Shown piece by piece: positions 1 to 6,971 of a stretch of DNA of 32,459 nucleotides (position 1 is the first letter of the stretch; every line of letters begins with the position of its first letter). The stretch covers positions 1 to 32,459 of the forward strand of contig JANWYQ010000056.1 of NCBI GenBank assembly GCA_025055015.1. Reading direction: 5' to 3'. The DNA comes from Caldilineales bacterium. GTDB lineage: Bacteria > Chloroflexota > Anaerolineae > JAAEKA01. Under the pieces are notes generated by a model. It made no database searches and had not been told where the DNA came from. It was given only the letters and a program-made list of their open reading frames with translations. Made by a program: the position numbers and the translations under genes.

Positions 1-518
1 TGGCAGCCGCTGACGGTCAGCACCAGGGGGTCAATCAACAGGTCCTCCATGGGGATACCCAGCTCCACCGCGCGGGGGATCAGCTTCTCGATGGCGATGG
101 TCACCCGCTCGTCGGCACTGACGGGTATCCCGCCGCTGCCCATGGTGAGGGCGATGAGCTTGGCGCCGAACTTCTTAGCGACCGGCGGCACCGTCGCCAG
201 GCGCTCCTCCTCGGCCGAGGTGGAGTTGACGATGCACGGCACGCGCGCCACCTCCAGCGCAGCCTCGATGGCGGCGAGGTTGGTGGTGTCCAGGCTGAGG
301 GGCACCTCCACCACGGCCTGCACCGTCTCCACCAGCCAGGGGAGGATCTCGTGGCCTAGCTTCTTCTGCGGCCCGATGTTCAGGTCCAGCGCCACCGCGC
401 CGTGCTCCACCTGGCGGCGGGCCAGGTCCTGAAAGAACTCGGCATCGCGGTTGGCTAGCGCCTCCTTCACCTTGGGTGAGATGATGTGGATGTTCTCGCC
501 GATGATCTGAAGGGCCAT
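1..518 (-). CDS. acsE: Methyltetrahydrofolate:corrinoid/iron-sulfur protein methyltransferase, 3' end outside window
   Basis: This enzyme transfers the methyl group of methyl-tetrahydrofolate to the cob(I)amide of the AcsCD corrinoid protein in the Wood-Ljungdahl pathway. It is cytoplasmic and has a pterin-binding TIM-barrel (DHPS-like) fold. The first 172 residues are visible. They begin MALQIIGENIHIISP and contain DLNIGPQKK, the strand motif SLDTTN, NSTSAE and an IDPLVLTVSG motif, all typical of AcsE/MeTr pterin-binding loops. The start at 518 is fixed by a strong GGAGGAGG Shine-Dalgarno (plus positions 527-534) eight bases upstream. The gene follows cooC by 73 bases, so it is probably the last or a late gene of the CODH/ACS operon. 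The C-terminal third or more lies left of the window. Other DHPS-like corrinoid methyltransferases are the alternative, but the operon context makes AcsE the best call. Confidence 0.92.
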   Translation of the reverse strand, partial: MALQIIGENIHIISPKVKEALANRDAEFFQDLARRQVEHGAVALDLNIGPQKKLGHEILPWLVETVQAVVEVPLSLDTTNLAAIEAALEVARVPCIVNSTSAEEERLATVPPVAKKFGAKLIALTMGSGGIPVSADERVTIAIEKLIPRAVELGIPMEDLLIDPLVLTVSGC

Positions 519-591
519 GGACGCAACCTCCTCCGTTGATCAGCTCCCCAGGCACTGGGTGGCTTCCGGAGAGCTGGGCCCCGTGGTGTCT

Positions 592-1374
592 TTAGCCGAA
601 GAGAATGCGGTCCAGCAGGGCGGCCACGCCGCGGCGGGCCGGGCTGTCCGGCGGCAGGTGGCTCAGCGGCCGCCCTTCGGCGTCGTAGCGGCCGACCAGC
701 GGGTCGTCCGGAATGAGGCCCACCACCGGCACGGCCAGCCGGTCCAGCATGGCCTGCACCGTGGGCGGGATCGGCCGGTCGCCGTTTTGGGCAGGCTGCA
801 CCCGGTTGAGCACGATGCCCTTGCGCTTGACCGCGATGCCCAGGGAGTCGGCCAGGGCCGCCATGTGCCCCACGGCCGTCACCCCGCGCACGGTGGGGTC
901 GCTGGTGAGCAGGAGCCAGTCCACGTCCCGGGTGGTGCGGCGGCTGAGGTGCTCCATGCCGGCCTCGTTGTCCATCACCACGTAGGCGTAGCTCTCGGCC
1001 ATGAGGTCAATCACCTGGCGCAGGGTATGGTTCACCGGGCAGTAACAGCCGGGGCCCTCCGGCCGGCCCATGGCCACCAGATCGAAGCTGTCGCCCTCCT
1101 CCACGGCCATGCGCACGCGCACGTCCAGCAGGTCACGCTGCGCCACGCCCAGGGCCATCTGCGTGCGCTGTACCTCCGCCAGCAGGTCCTCACGGATGTC
1201 GCCCACGGTCTTGGTCAGCGGCACGCCCAGGGCCAGGTTCAGGTTGCTGCTGGGATCGGCGTCAATAGCCAGGATAGGGTAAGCGCCCCGCTTAGCCAGG
1301 ATGTCGATCAGCAGGGCGGCTACAGTGGTCTTGCCGGTGCCGCCTTTGCCGGCCAAAGCAATGGTGGTGGTCAC
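592..1374 (-). CDS. cooC: CooC/AcsF-type nickel-insertion ATPase (CODH maturation)
   Basis: This is a P-loop ATPase of the MinD/SIMIBI class that loads nickel into CODH (and, as AcsF, into acetyl-CoA synthase). The 260-residue protein has a deviant Walker A, GKGGTGKTT (residues 9-17, signature Lys10), a DADPSSNLN switch region (38-46), and the CooC metal-binding CxC pair (Cys110 and Cys112 in GCYCPVNH), which in known CooC coordinates a metal across the dimer. A longer reading frame reaches 1431, but the GTG at 1374 has an AGGAG eight bases upstream (plus 1382-1386) and puts the P-loop at the normal distance from the N-terminus. The preceding residues look non-conserved. It sits between acsV and acsE in the operon. 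CooC and AcsF cannot be separated by eye. Confidence 0.93.
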   Translation of the reverse strand: MTTTIALAGKGGTGKTTVAALLIDILAKRGAYPILAIDADPSSNLNLALGVPLTKTVGDIREDLLAEVQRTQMALGVAQRDLLDVRVRMAVEEGDSFDLVAMGRPEGPGCYCPVNHTLRQVIDLMAESYAYVVMDNEAGMEHLSRRTTRDVDWLLLTSDPTVRGVTAVGHMAALADSLGIAVKRKGIVLNRVQPAQNGDRPIPPTVQAMLDRLAVPVVGLIPDDPLVGRYDAEGRPLSHLPPDSPARRGVAALLDRILFG

Positions 1375-1410
1375 GGGAGTGCTCCTGGGAAAGGGACGAC
1401 GAGCGCGCAG

Positions 1411-1494
1411 CCCGCCACTCGTCACACACACCGACGATTACCTTGCGCCATTTCGGCTACGCATGGCTCGTGGCGCATGGCTCCGTCGCGCATC
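1411..1494. repeat. Weak period-7 degenerate repeat tract between acsV and cooC
   Basis: About twelve heptads can be laid out, including CTCGTCA, CGCATGG, CTCGTGG and CGCATGG, although the repeats here are more diverged than in the other tracts. The stop codon of acsV (1493-1495) lies at the edge of the tract. On the transcript it precedes the cooC Shine-Dalgarno. No intrinsic terminator or clear promoter is visible. Confidence 0.45.
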
Positions 1495-3481
1495 ATGTGT
1501 TCCGGCTCGCCACCGACGGAAACAGCCTCGCATCCGTGTGCGGCAGGAACATGGCCGACATGAACTGCTCGTAGAAGCGGTTGTCGGCCGACAGCTCCAG
1601 GTAGGTCATCTTGTTGGCGATATTGCGCACCTCCTGGCGCATGGCCCGGCTGACCAGGGCCAGGTAGGCGCCGTTGAGGGCGGTGTTGCCCAGGAAACGG
1701 AAGCGGGACCAGCCCTCGCCCGTGCCCAGGTCGGGCAGCAGGCCGATCTCCACCGCCTTCTCCACGTTGATGTGCTGGCCAAAGGCGCCGCCGATCAGCA
1801 CCTCCTCCACCGCCTCCAGCGGCACGCCCACCGCCTCGGCCAAGCTGGTGAAGCCGGCGAAGATGGCGGCCTTGGTGCGCAGCAGGTTGTCTATGTCCAC
1901 CTCGGTGAGCACGATGTCGCGGCCGATGGCGGTCTCCTCAGCCCAGGCCACCACGTACTCCAGGCCGTGGTCGCCCCGGCGCACGCGCGGGCCTAGACTG
2001 GGCCGGTCGCGGAGACCGGGCCAGCCTTGATTGAGCCTGCCCCGCTTGTCCACCAAGCCGGCCAGGAAGAGCTCCGCCAACAAGGAGATCAGGCCGGAGC
2101 CGCACAGGCCCTTGGGCGGCAGGTTGCCGACGGTGCGGTAGGTGGGCTCGCCGGTGTCCCCGTTGATCCACACCTCCTCGATGGCCCCGGCCGCCGCCCG
2201 CGTGCCGTGCTCCACCCCCGCTCCCTCGAAGGCCGGACCAGCGGAGCAGGCGCAGCAGATCAGCCAGTCGGCGTTGCCCAGCACCGTCTCGCCGTTGGTG
2301 CCGATGTCAATGAACAGGCGCAGGGCCTCGCTGCGGTGCATCCCGCTGCTCAGCACGCCCGCCGTGATGTCGGCGCCCACGTAGCTGGCGACGCCGGGCA
2401 GGCAGTCCACCGTGGCCTGGGGGTGTATGGCCAGGCCCAGGGCCTGCGCGGCGCCGGGCAACGACGGCACCTGGTTTAGCGCCGGGATGTAGGGCGCCAG
2501 GCGGATCTGCTCCGGCGGCACACCCAGGAAGAGGTGGATCATGGTCGGGTTGCCGACCACGGTGGCTTTGTACACCTGCTTCGGCTCGACGCCGGCCCGC
2601 CGACAAGCCTGCTCCACCAGCCGGTTGATGGTGCCGACCACCAGCGCCTGCAGCTCCACAAGGTTGGCAGAGTTGACCGAGTTGGCAGCCGGTTGAGAGT
2701 TGCCGGCTTTCCTCGACGCGTACACGATGCGGCTGATGATGTCCTCCCCGCGGCGGATCTGGTCGTTGTAGTCGGCGGCGCGCGCCACCACTCGGCCGGT
2801 CATCAGGTCCACCAGGAACAGGCTCACGGTGGTGGTGCCGATGTCCACAGCGATTGCATGCAGGGCGTCGGTCCGGCGGCCCGGCAGCAGGTCCACCAGC
2901 CGCGGGGGGCCGGCCGGCCGATCCCAGGCGTCCAGCTCCACCACCGCCGTCACCTGCCAGTCGGCAGACCGCAGCACCTCTCCCAGCCGGCGCAGCAGGT
3001 CCATGTCCGCGGTGAGGCCGCTGACGCCGTAGGCGCCGGCCAGGCCGCGCTGCAGCCGCGACCAGTCGTCCGTTTGGTCGGCCAGGCTGGGCGGGTCCAG
3101 GGCCAGGAAGAAGGCCTGCAGCGGCTGGTCGGCCACGGTGTAGCCGGCGGGCGGCTCCACGGCCACGGCGTGCTTGGCCGTCACCAGATGCCGCGCGATC
3201 TCCTCCTGGGGCGGCACCACCACGGCGAGGTCGCCCAGCACCAGGGACTGGCAGGCCAGCGCGTAGCCCGCGGCGATGTCGGCGGGGGACAGGCGGATGG
3301 TGGAACGGCGCCGAAGCCGGCCATCGCCGCCCTGGACGACCACTGCGCACCGCCCGCAGCGGCCCTGGCCGCCGCAGGGGATGTGGATTTCCACGCCGCA
3401 GGCCTGGGCAGCCTCCAGCAGAGAGGCGCCGACGCTGACCTCAGCGCTGCGCTGCGCAGGCAAGAACAGAACGTGAGGCAT
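1493..3481 (-). CDS. acsV: Corrinoid protein reductive activator (AcsV / RACo, ASKHA domain)
   Basis: This 662-residue protein is predicted to return the inactive Co(II) corrinoid of AcsCD to Co(I) at the cost of ATP. The N-terminus is a plant-type [2Fe-2S] ferredoxin domain with Cys36, Cys42, Cys45 and Cys77 (C-x5-C-x2-C...C). A linker of roughly 100 residues follows. An ASKHA ATPase region of the DUF4445 type occupies the rest, with the phosphate-binding motif AVDIGTTTVSLFLVDL and a second one, LFIDIGTNGETVLGN. Length and domain order match the RACo/AcsV family. The ATG at 3481 directly abuts the acsC stop (TAAATG), so translation is probably coupled. It lies next to its presumed substrate gene acsC. 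Methyltransferase activators such as RamA differ in having C-terminal 4Fe-4S motifs, which I do not see here. Confidence 0.93.
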   Translation of the reverse strand: MPHVLFLPAQRSAEVSVGASLLEAAQACGVEIHIPCGGQGRCGRCAVVVQGGDGRLRRRSTIRLSPADIAAGYALACQSLVLGDLAVVVPPQEEIARHLVTAKHAVAVEPPAGYTVADQPLQAFFLALDPPSLADQTDDWSRLQRGLAGAYGVSGLTADMDLLRRLGEVLRSADWQVTAVVELDAWDRPAGPPRLVDLLPGRRTDALHAIAVDIGTTTVSLFLVDLMTGRVVARAADYNDQIRRGEDIISRIVYASRKAGNSQPAANSVNSANLVELQALVVGTINRLVEQACRRAGVEPKQVYKATVVGNPTMIHLFLGVPPEQIRLAPYIPALNQVPSLPGAAQALGLAIHPQATVDCLPGVASYVGADITAGVLSSGMHRSEALRLFIDIGTNGETVLGNADWLICCACSAGPAFEGAGVEHGTRAAAGAIEEVWINGDTGEPTYRTVGNLPPKGLCGSGLISLLAELFLAGLVDKRGRLNQGWPGLRDRPSLGPRVRRGDHGLEYVVAWAEETAIGRDIVLTEVDIDNLLRTKAAIFAGFTSLAEAVGVPLEAVEEVLIGGAFGQHINVEKAVEIGLLPDLGTGEGWSRFRFLGNTALNGAYLALVSRAMRQEVRNIANKMTYLELSADNRFYEQFMSAMFLPHTDARLFPSVASRNT

Positions 3482-4855
3482 TTACCAAGCTGCCTTGAGG
3501 AAGCCGGGCAGGTCTACCGCCTCGCGCGGGCCGACGTGGATAGTCCAGCCCGGCAGCTCCTCCTCCAGCTCGCCCATCAGCACCGCCACGTGGCCGGGGA
3601 TGATCAGCCGGCGGTGGGCCACCTTGCTGGCCGCGCTGCTCTCCTTGACGGCCTTGGCGATGCGCTCGGCGTCGAACTTGCCCGCAGCCCAGGCCGTGAG
3701 CACGCTCATGCCCTCGGCATCGGCCACCAACAGCCAGCCGGGCCGGCCGCTGCTCTCCAGCTCGTTGCGCACGCTGAAGTAGGTGATGCTGAAGTTGGTG
3801 GTGACCATCAGCGGCGCGTCGGGGCCGGGGTTGTGGATGGGGTAGAGGCCGGGCTCCACCTGGATCGGCTTCTGCGGGTCGGTGTAGATGTTGGTGCGCA
3901 GCACCAGCAGCGCATAGGCCGTCGCCGGGGTGAAGTGGTCGAGAACGATGTAGCCGGCGTACTTGGCGATGTGCTGGCCGGCCAGCGCCGCCTCCTGGCA
4001 CGAGTTGCTGGCCCCTTCGCCGGGGAAGGTGATGACCGGATAGCCCAGGCTGCGCAGGTTCTGCTTGAGGGCCAGCCGACGGATAGCGGTCAGGGCCAGC
4101 AGGGAGTCGCCGAAGCCGCGCGCGCCGGGGTCCAGCACCAGGTCCTCCACGCCCGCCGCGGCGATCTGGGCGGTGAGGTTGGCCAGGGCCTCCAGGTTGC
4201 CGTCGGGAGCCCGGACGGCGAGAGGCACCCGAGCGGCCTTGGCCACCTCGGCCAGGGCCTGCCAGTTGTCGGCGGTGGCGGCGTAGATCAGCGGCGTGCG
4301 GCCGGCTGCCGCGGCCAAGGCGGCGCGCAGCGCGGCCACGTCCTGGGCCATCAGGATCAGCATCTTCTTGCCCGCTTTGCACACTGCCGCCACCGCCTCC
4401 GCGTACTGCTCCGGGTCGCCGGAGGTGTAGGCCACCGCCAGGCCGTCCAGGCTCAGCGGCATGCCCACGTAGTCCACCACGTAGCGGCTCACCTGCTCGG
4501 CCACGGCTCGCACCCGCTCCAGGCCATCGCCGTCGTTGACCCGCACGAAGAGGCCCGGCGGATGGTAGAAGGTCTTCTCGTGGCGGTGCAGCACGGTCTC
4601 GTTGCCCACCTCCAGCTTGTGGCCGTTGGCGCTGAGGGTGATCAGCCGAATGGGCGGCGCGGCCGCGTCGGACAGCCGAGCCGCGGCCTCCGGGCTGACG
4701 TACTTGCACGCCGACAGCTCCGCCTGCTTGGCGGCCAGCTTCATGGCGAAGGCCAGGCAGGTGGGAAAGCCGCACTCCTTGCAGTTGGCCTTGGGATGGG
4801 GCGGCTTTTGGCCGCCGGGCAGCAGCTTGTAGATGTCGAGACCGGAAAGGGGCAT
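3482..4855 (-). CDS. acsC: Corrinoid/iron-sulfur protein large (gamma) subunit AcsC
   Basis: AcsC is the 4Fe-4S- and TIM-barrel-bearing subunit of the corrinoid iron-sulfur protein, which carries the methyl group from AcsE to acetyl-CoA synthase. The 457-residue sequence starts MPLSGLDIYKLLPGG and has the family's N-terminal cluster motif C25-x2-C28-x4-C33-x16-C50 (NCKECGFPTC...SAC). A barrel follows, and the C-terminal part corresponds to the cobamide-binding domain (for example the segment VLMGELEEELPGW). The start is supported by AGGAGG five bases upstream (plus 4861-4866). Its length is close to known bacterial AcsC proteins. It is separated from the NifU-like gene upstream by a 272-base gap filled mostly by a heptad repeat, and it abuts acsV downstream. 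Confidence 0.95.
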   Translation of the reverse strand: MPLSGLDIYKLLPGGQKPPHPKANCKECGFPTCLAFAMKLAAKQAELSACKYVSPEAAARLSDAAAPPIRLITLSANGHKLEVGNETVLHRHEKTFYHPPGLFVRVNDGDGLERVRAVAEQVSRYVVDYVGMPLSLDGLAVAYTSGDPEQYAEAVAAVCKAGKKMLILMAQDVAALRAALAAAAGRTPLIYAATADNWQALAEVAKAARVPLAVRAPDGNLEALANLTAQIAAAGVEDLVLDPGARGFGDSLLALTAIRRLALKQNLRSLGYPVITFPGEGASNSCQEAALAGQHIAKYAGYIVLDHFTPATAYALLVLRTNIYTDPQKPIQVEPGLYPIHNPGPDAPLMVTTNFSITYFSVRNELESSGRPGWLLVADAEGMSVLTAWAAGKFDAERIAKAVKESSAASKVAHRRLIIPGHVAVLMGELEEELPGWTIHVGPREAVDLPGFLKAAW

Positions 4856-4868
4856 GGAGGCCTCCTGT

Positions 4869-5071
4869 AATGGTCAATGGTCAATGGGCAATGGCCAATG
4901 GGCAATGGGAAATGGGCAATGGTCAATGGGCAATGGTCAATAGTCAATGGTCAATGGTTAATCGTCAACGGCCGATGGGCAATGGTCGATGGAAATGGCT
5001 AACGGTTAATGGGTTAATGGTTAACGGTTAATGGTTAACGGTTAATGGTTAATGGTTAATGGTTAGTGGGC
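4869..5071. repeat. 29-unit heptanucleotide repeat tract (AATGGTC-type) upstream of acsC
   Basis: The tract is 203 bases made of 29 tandem units with consensus AATGGNY. Twenty-seven units are exactly 7 bases, one is 6 and one is 8. The first half is mainly AATGGTC/AATGGGC and the second half AATGGTT/AACGGTT, so there is internal homogenisation. It is much less GC-rich than the surrounding genes. It ends three bases before the acsC Shine-Dalgarno. It resembles the short tandemly repeated repetitive (STRR) heptamers described in cyanobacterial genomes. There are no spacers, so it is not CRISPR. Short reading frames through it are repeat translations, not genes. Confidence 0.93.
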
Positions 5072-5127
5072 GGCGGAATGGGCGGTGGGCGGAGGCGAGC
5101 CGAGAAACGCTTGGCCGTCGGCCACGG

Positions 5128-5373
5128 TCACACCGCCTGGATGTACTCCAGCTCTGGGAAGAACTGCTTGCAGATGCGGCCGATGCCTAGGGCCAGGGTC
5201 TGCTGGGCCAGGGGACAGCCGAGGCACGCGCCCTGGAGGCGCACCTGCAGCGTCTTGCCGTCGAAGGCGACGAACTCCACGCGGCCGCCGTGGGTGATTT
5301 CGATCTGACGGCTGATGGCGGCCACCAGCTCCTCGATGGTGAAGGCGGGCTGGGCGGCGGCTTGGCTGCTCAT
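5128..5373 (-). CDS. NifU C-terminal-domain-like iron-sulfur scaffold protein
   Basis: This is an 81-residue stand-alone NifU-C/Nfu-like domain. Such proteins bind a 4Fe-4S cluster at a CxxC shared by a dimer and hand it to target apoproteins. The signature is QGACLGCPLAQQTLALGIG with Cys50 and Cys53, preceded by the usual FTIEELVAAI helix and a THGGRVEFVAFDG strand pair. The ATG at 5373 shares one base with the acsD stop (TGATG). A GTG three bases earlier is possible, but AAGGA lies nine bases from the ATG. The position between acsD and acsC suggests cluster supply to AcsC or other operon Fe-S enzymes. This is inferred from location only. A small TGGCC-GTC-GGCCA hairpin follows the stop codon. 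Confidence 0.87.
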   Translation of the reverse strand: MSSQAAAQPAFTIEELVAAISRQIEITHGGRVEFVAFDGKTLQVRLQGACLGCPLAQQTLALGIGRICKQFFPELEYIQAV

Positions 5374-6359
5374 CACTTACCATCCTTCCCACCCGCCATC
5401 AACCGCGCGATCACGGCCTTCACCTCGGCCACGCTGGCCGGATGGCGCAGGCAGACCACGTCGGCGCCGGCGTGCAGGAGGGTGGTGGCGGTGAGCACCT
5501 CCCAGGTGATGGCCCGCTCCGCCCAGTCGCCCCAGGCGGCCGGCACGCCACCGTCACCCACCTTGGCCTCCTTGAGCCGCCAGGCCTCCTCGCCCGGCGT
5601 CACCAGCATGGGCTGCTGGGTCATGGCGTCGCCGTTGAGCGCCGCCAGGCGCAGCCGCTCCATCACGCTGTAGCCGTATTCGATGCCGTAGCCCAGCGCG
5701 CCCGTGCTGGGGTCCATCAGCACGCGCTCCAGCGGCAGGCCCATGTCTCGGATCAAGATCATCAGCTGCTTGGCCAGGTTCACGTCCATGGGGGTGCGGC
5801 CGTCCACCAGGTGGCCGTGGGCCAGGGCAGCGGCCACCAGGGTGCGATAGTTCTTGTCCTCGCACACGCCCAGCACCAGGCGCTCGCCGGCGGCTTCCTC
5901 GGCCACTGCCACCAACAGCTCGTTGTCCAGGTCGGCAATGCCGGGGCCGAACACCAGCAGGGGCAAGCCGGTGGCCTCCAGCACCCGGCGCACGGCCTGC
6001 CGCGCCTCCTGGGCCGTGGGTGTGCTGCCGTCCGCGCGCTGCACCGGCCCGGTCAGGTGCAAGAGGACCAGGTCGGCGCCGGCAGCCTCCGCCGCGCGCG
6101 CCCAGGTCGCCGGGTCGTTCACCGCCTCGCCCCATGCCTCGTACAGCAGAGGGGACCAGTCGGCCGGCCGCCGGTCGCAGATCTCCACCGCCACCGCCGG
6201 CGGATGGGGCATCTCGCCCTCGTGGAGCAGGAAGGGCAGGGTCGTCTCGCCGCCCACGGTCACCGTCCGGCTGCGGGTGCCGCCCTCGGCCCGCGTGGCG
6301 CCGATGGTCACCTCGCGCACCTTGCCGGCGTACTTGGTTTGAGGAATGGTCACAGGCAT
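5373..6359 (-). CDS. acsD: Corrinoid/iron-sulfur protein small (delta) subunit AcsD
   Basis: AcsD is the TIM-barrel partner of AcsC and helps hold the cobamide during methyl transfer. The 328-residue sequence begins MPVTIPQTKYAGKVREVTIG and has the family hallmark GGETTLPFLLHEGEMPHPP, followed by AAGADLVLLHLTG and an ALGYGIEYGYSVMERLRLAAL segment near the C-terminal third. A frame extension to 6401 exists. The ATG at 6359 is preferred because AGGAG sits seven to eight bases upstream, and because the extension (MRITRHALRTGASL) is translated from a repeat tract. The length matches known AcsD. It overlaps the NifU-like gene by one base and lies 105 bases after the CBS gene. Confidence 0.95.
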   Translation of the reverse strand: MPVTIPQTKYAGKVREVTIGATRAEGGTRSRTVTVGGETTLPFLLHEGEMPHPPAVAVEICDRRPADWSPLLYEAWGEAVNDPATWARAAEAAGADLVLLHLTGPVQRADGSTPTAQEARQAVRRVLEATGLPLLVFGPGIADLDNELLVAVAEEAAGERLVLGVCEDKNYRTLVAAALAHGHLVDGRTPMDVNLAKQLMILIRDMGLPLERVLMDPSTGALGYGIEYGYSVMERLRLAALNGDAMTQQPMLVTPGEEAWRLKEAKVGDGGVPAAWGDWAERAITWEVLTATTLLHAGADVVCLRHPASVAEVKAVIARLMAGGKDGK

Positions 6360-6375
6360 GAGGGATGCTCCTGTG

Positions 6376-6473
6376 CGTAATGCATGACGAGTGATACGCA
6401 ACGAGCGGCGTGCAAACGGCAGCCCGCAACCCGTCGCGCGCGGTTACCGGCTAGGGCTTGCTCGTTACGTCAA
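6376..6473. repeat. Degenerate period-7 repeat tract between the CBS gene and acsD
   Basis: About 14 diverged heptads occur, for example CGTAATG, CATGACG, CGCAACG, CGCAACC, ACCGGCT, GCTCGTT and ACGTCAA. It shares the CGCAACCCGT sequence with the tract at 16704-16792. The stop codon of the CBS gene (TAA, 6465-6467) lies inside it as part of a CGTAACG unit on the minus strand. On the transcript it ends just before the acsD Shine-Dalgarno. Confidence 0.6.
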
Positions 6474-6932
6474 CCCATACCGATGCTTGAACAGATCAAT
6501 GGCCGAGGGCCGCTCGGCGCCGACGCCGATGCCGGGGCCGCGACCCATGCCGGCGACCAGGCGACACACGTCCTGCAGGCTGAACATGGCTGCCGGGTAC
6601 TTGATGCCGCCCGCGTGGTGGGTGACGAAGACCTGGCCGATGCCACGGTCCAACATGAGCTGCGCAGCGGCCACGGCCGGGATGTTGGGCGGCACCTCCG
6701 GCACCTCCTCGTCCATGACGTCGGCGGCGGTCAAGCGCTCGTGGTCGCGGTCCACCACCTGGGCCAGATGGCGCTCGCCCAGCCAGCCCACCGCGTTGCC
6801 GTCCTCGTCCAGCACCACCAGCGCAGCCACGTTGTGCTCCACCAGCAGGCGAGCGACCTCCTTCAGCGGCGTGTCCTCGCGGCAGGTGAGCACGCCGATC
6901 CGCATCAGGTCTCGCACCAGGGTGCCGTCCAT
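6465..6932 (-). CDS. CBS-domain pair protein inserted in the CODH/ACS operon
   Basis: This is a 155-residue soluble protein made almost entirely of two CBS domains (about residues 1-60, MDGTLVRDLMRIGVLTC..., and 64-125, LTAADVMDEEVPEVPP...), with a 30-residue tail ending KHRYGLT. Bateman modules of this kind bind adenosine-containing ligands (AMP, ATP, SAM, NAD) and regulate partners. No catalytic domain is attached. The ATG at 6932 has GGAGGG five bases upstream. A start five codons earlier has no better site. It lies 39 bases after acsB and before acsD, so a ligand-responsive role in acetyl-CoA synthase control is plausible but inferred. The stop codon lies in a heptad repeat. Confidence 0.85.
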   Translation of the reverse strand: MDGTLVRDLMRIGVLTCREDTPLKEVARLLVEHNVAALVVLDEDGNAVGWLGERHLAQVVDRDHERLTAADVMDEEVPEVPPNIPAVAAAQLMLDRGIGQVFVTHHAGGIKYPAAMFSLQDVCRLVAGMGRGPGIGVGAERPSAIDLFKHRYGLT

Positions 6933-6971
6933 CGCAGCCCTCCGCAACCTGTCAAGGACGGGTTAGGCCGA

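Noticed and set aside
4741..4947. Minus-strand 68-residue frame with a repeated HCPLTI pattern
   Set aside because: It is the translation of the heptad array plus out-of-frame acsC, so the apparent peptide repeat only reflects the 7-base period.
4869..5071. CRISPR array
   Set aside because: Units are contiguous 7-mers without spacers, and no cas gene is present.
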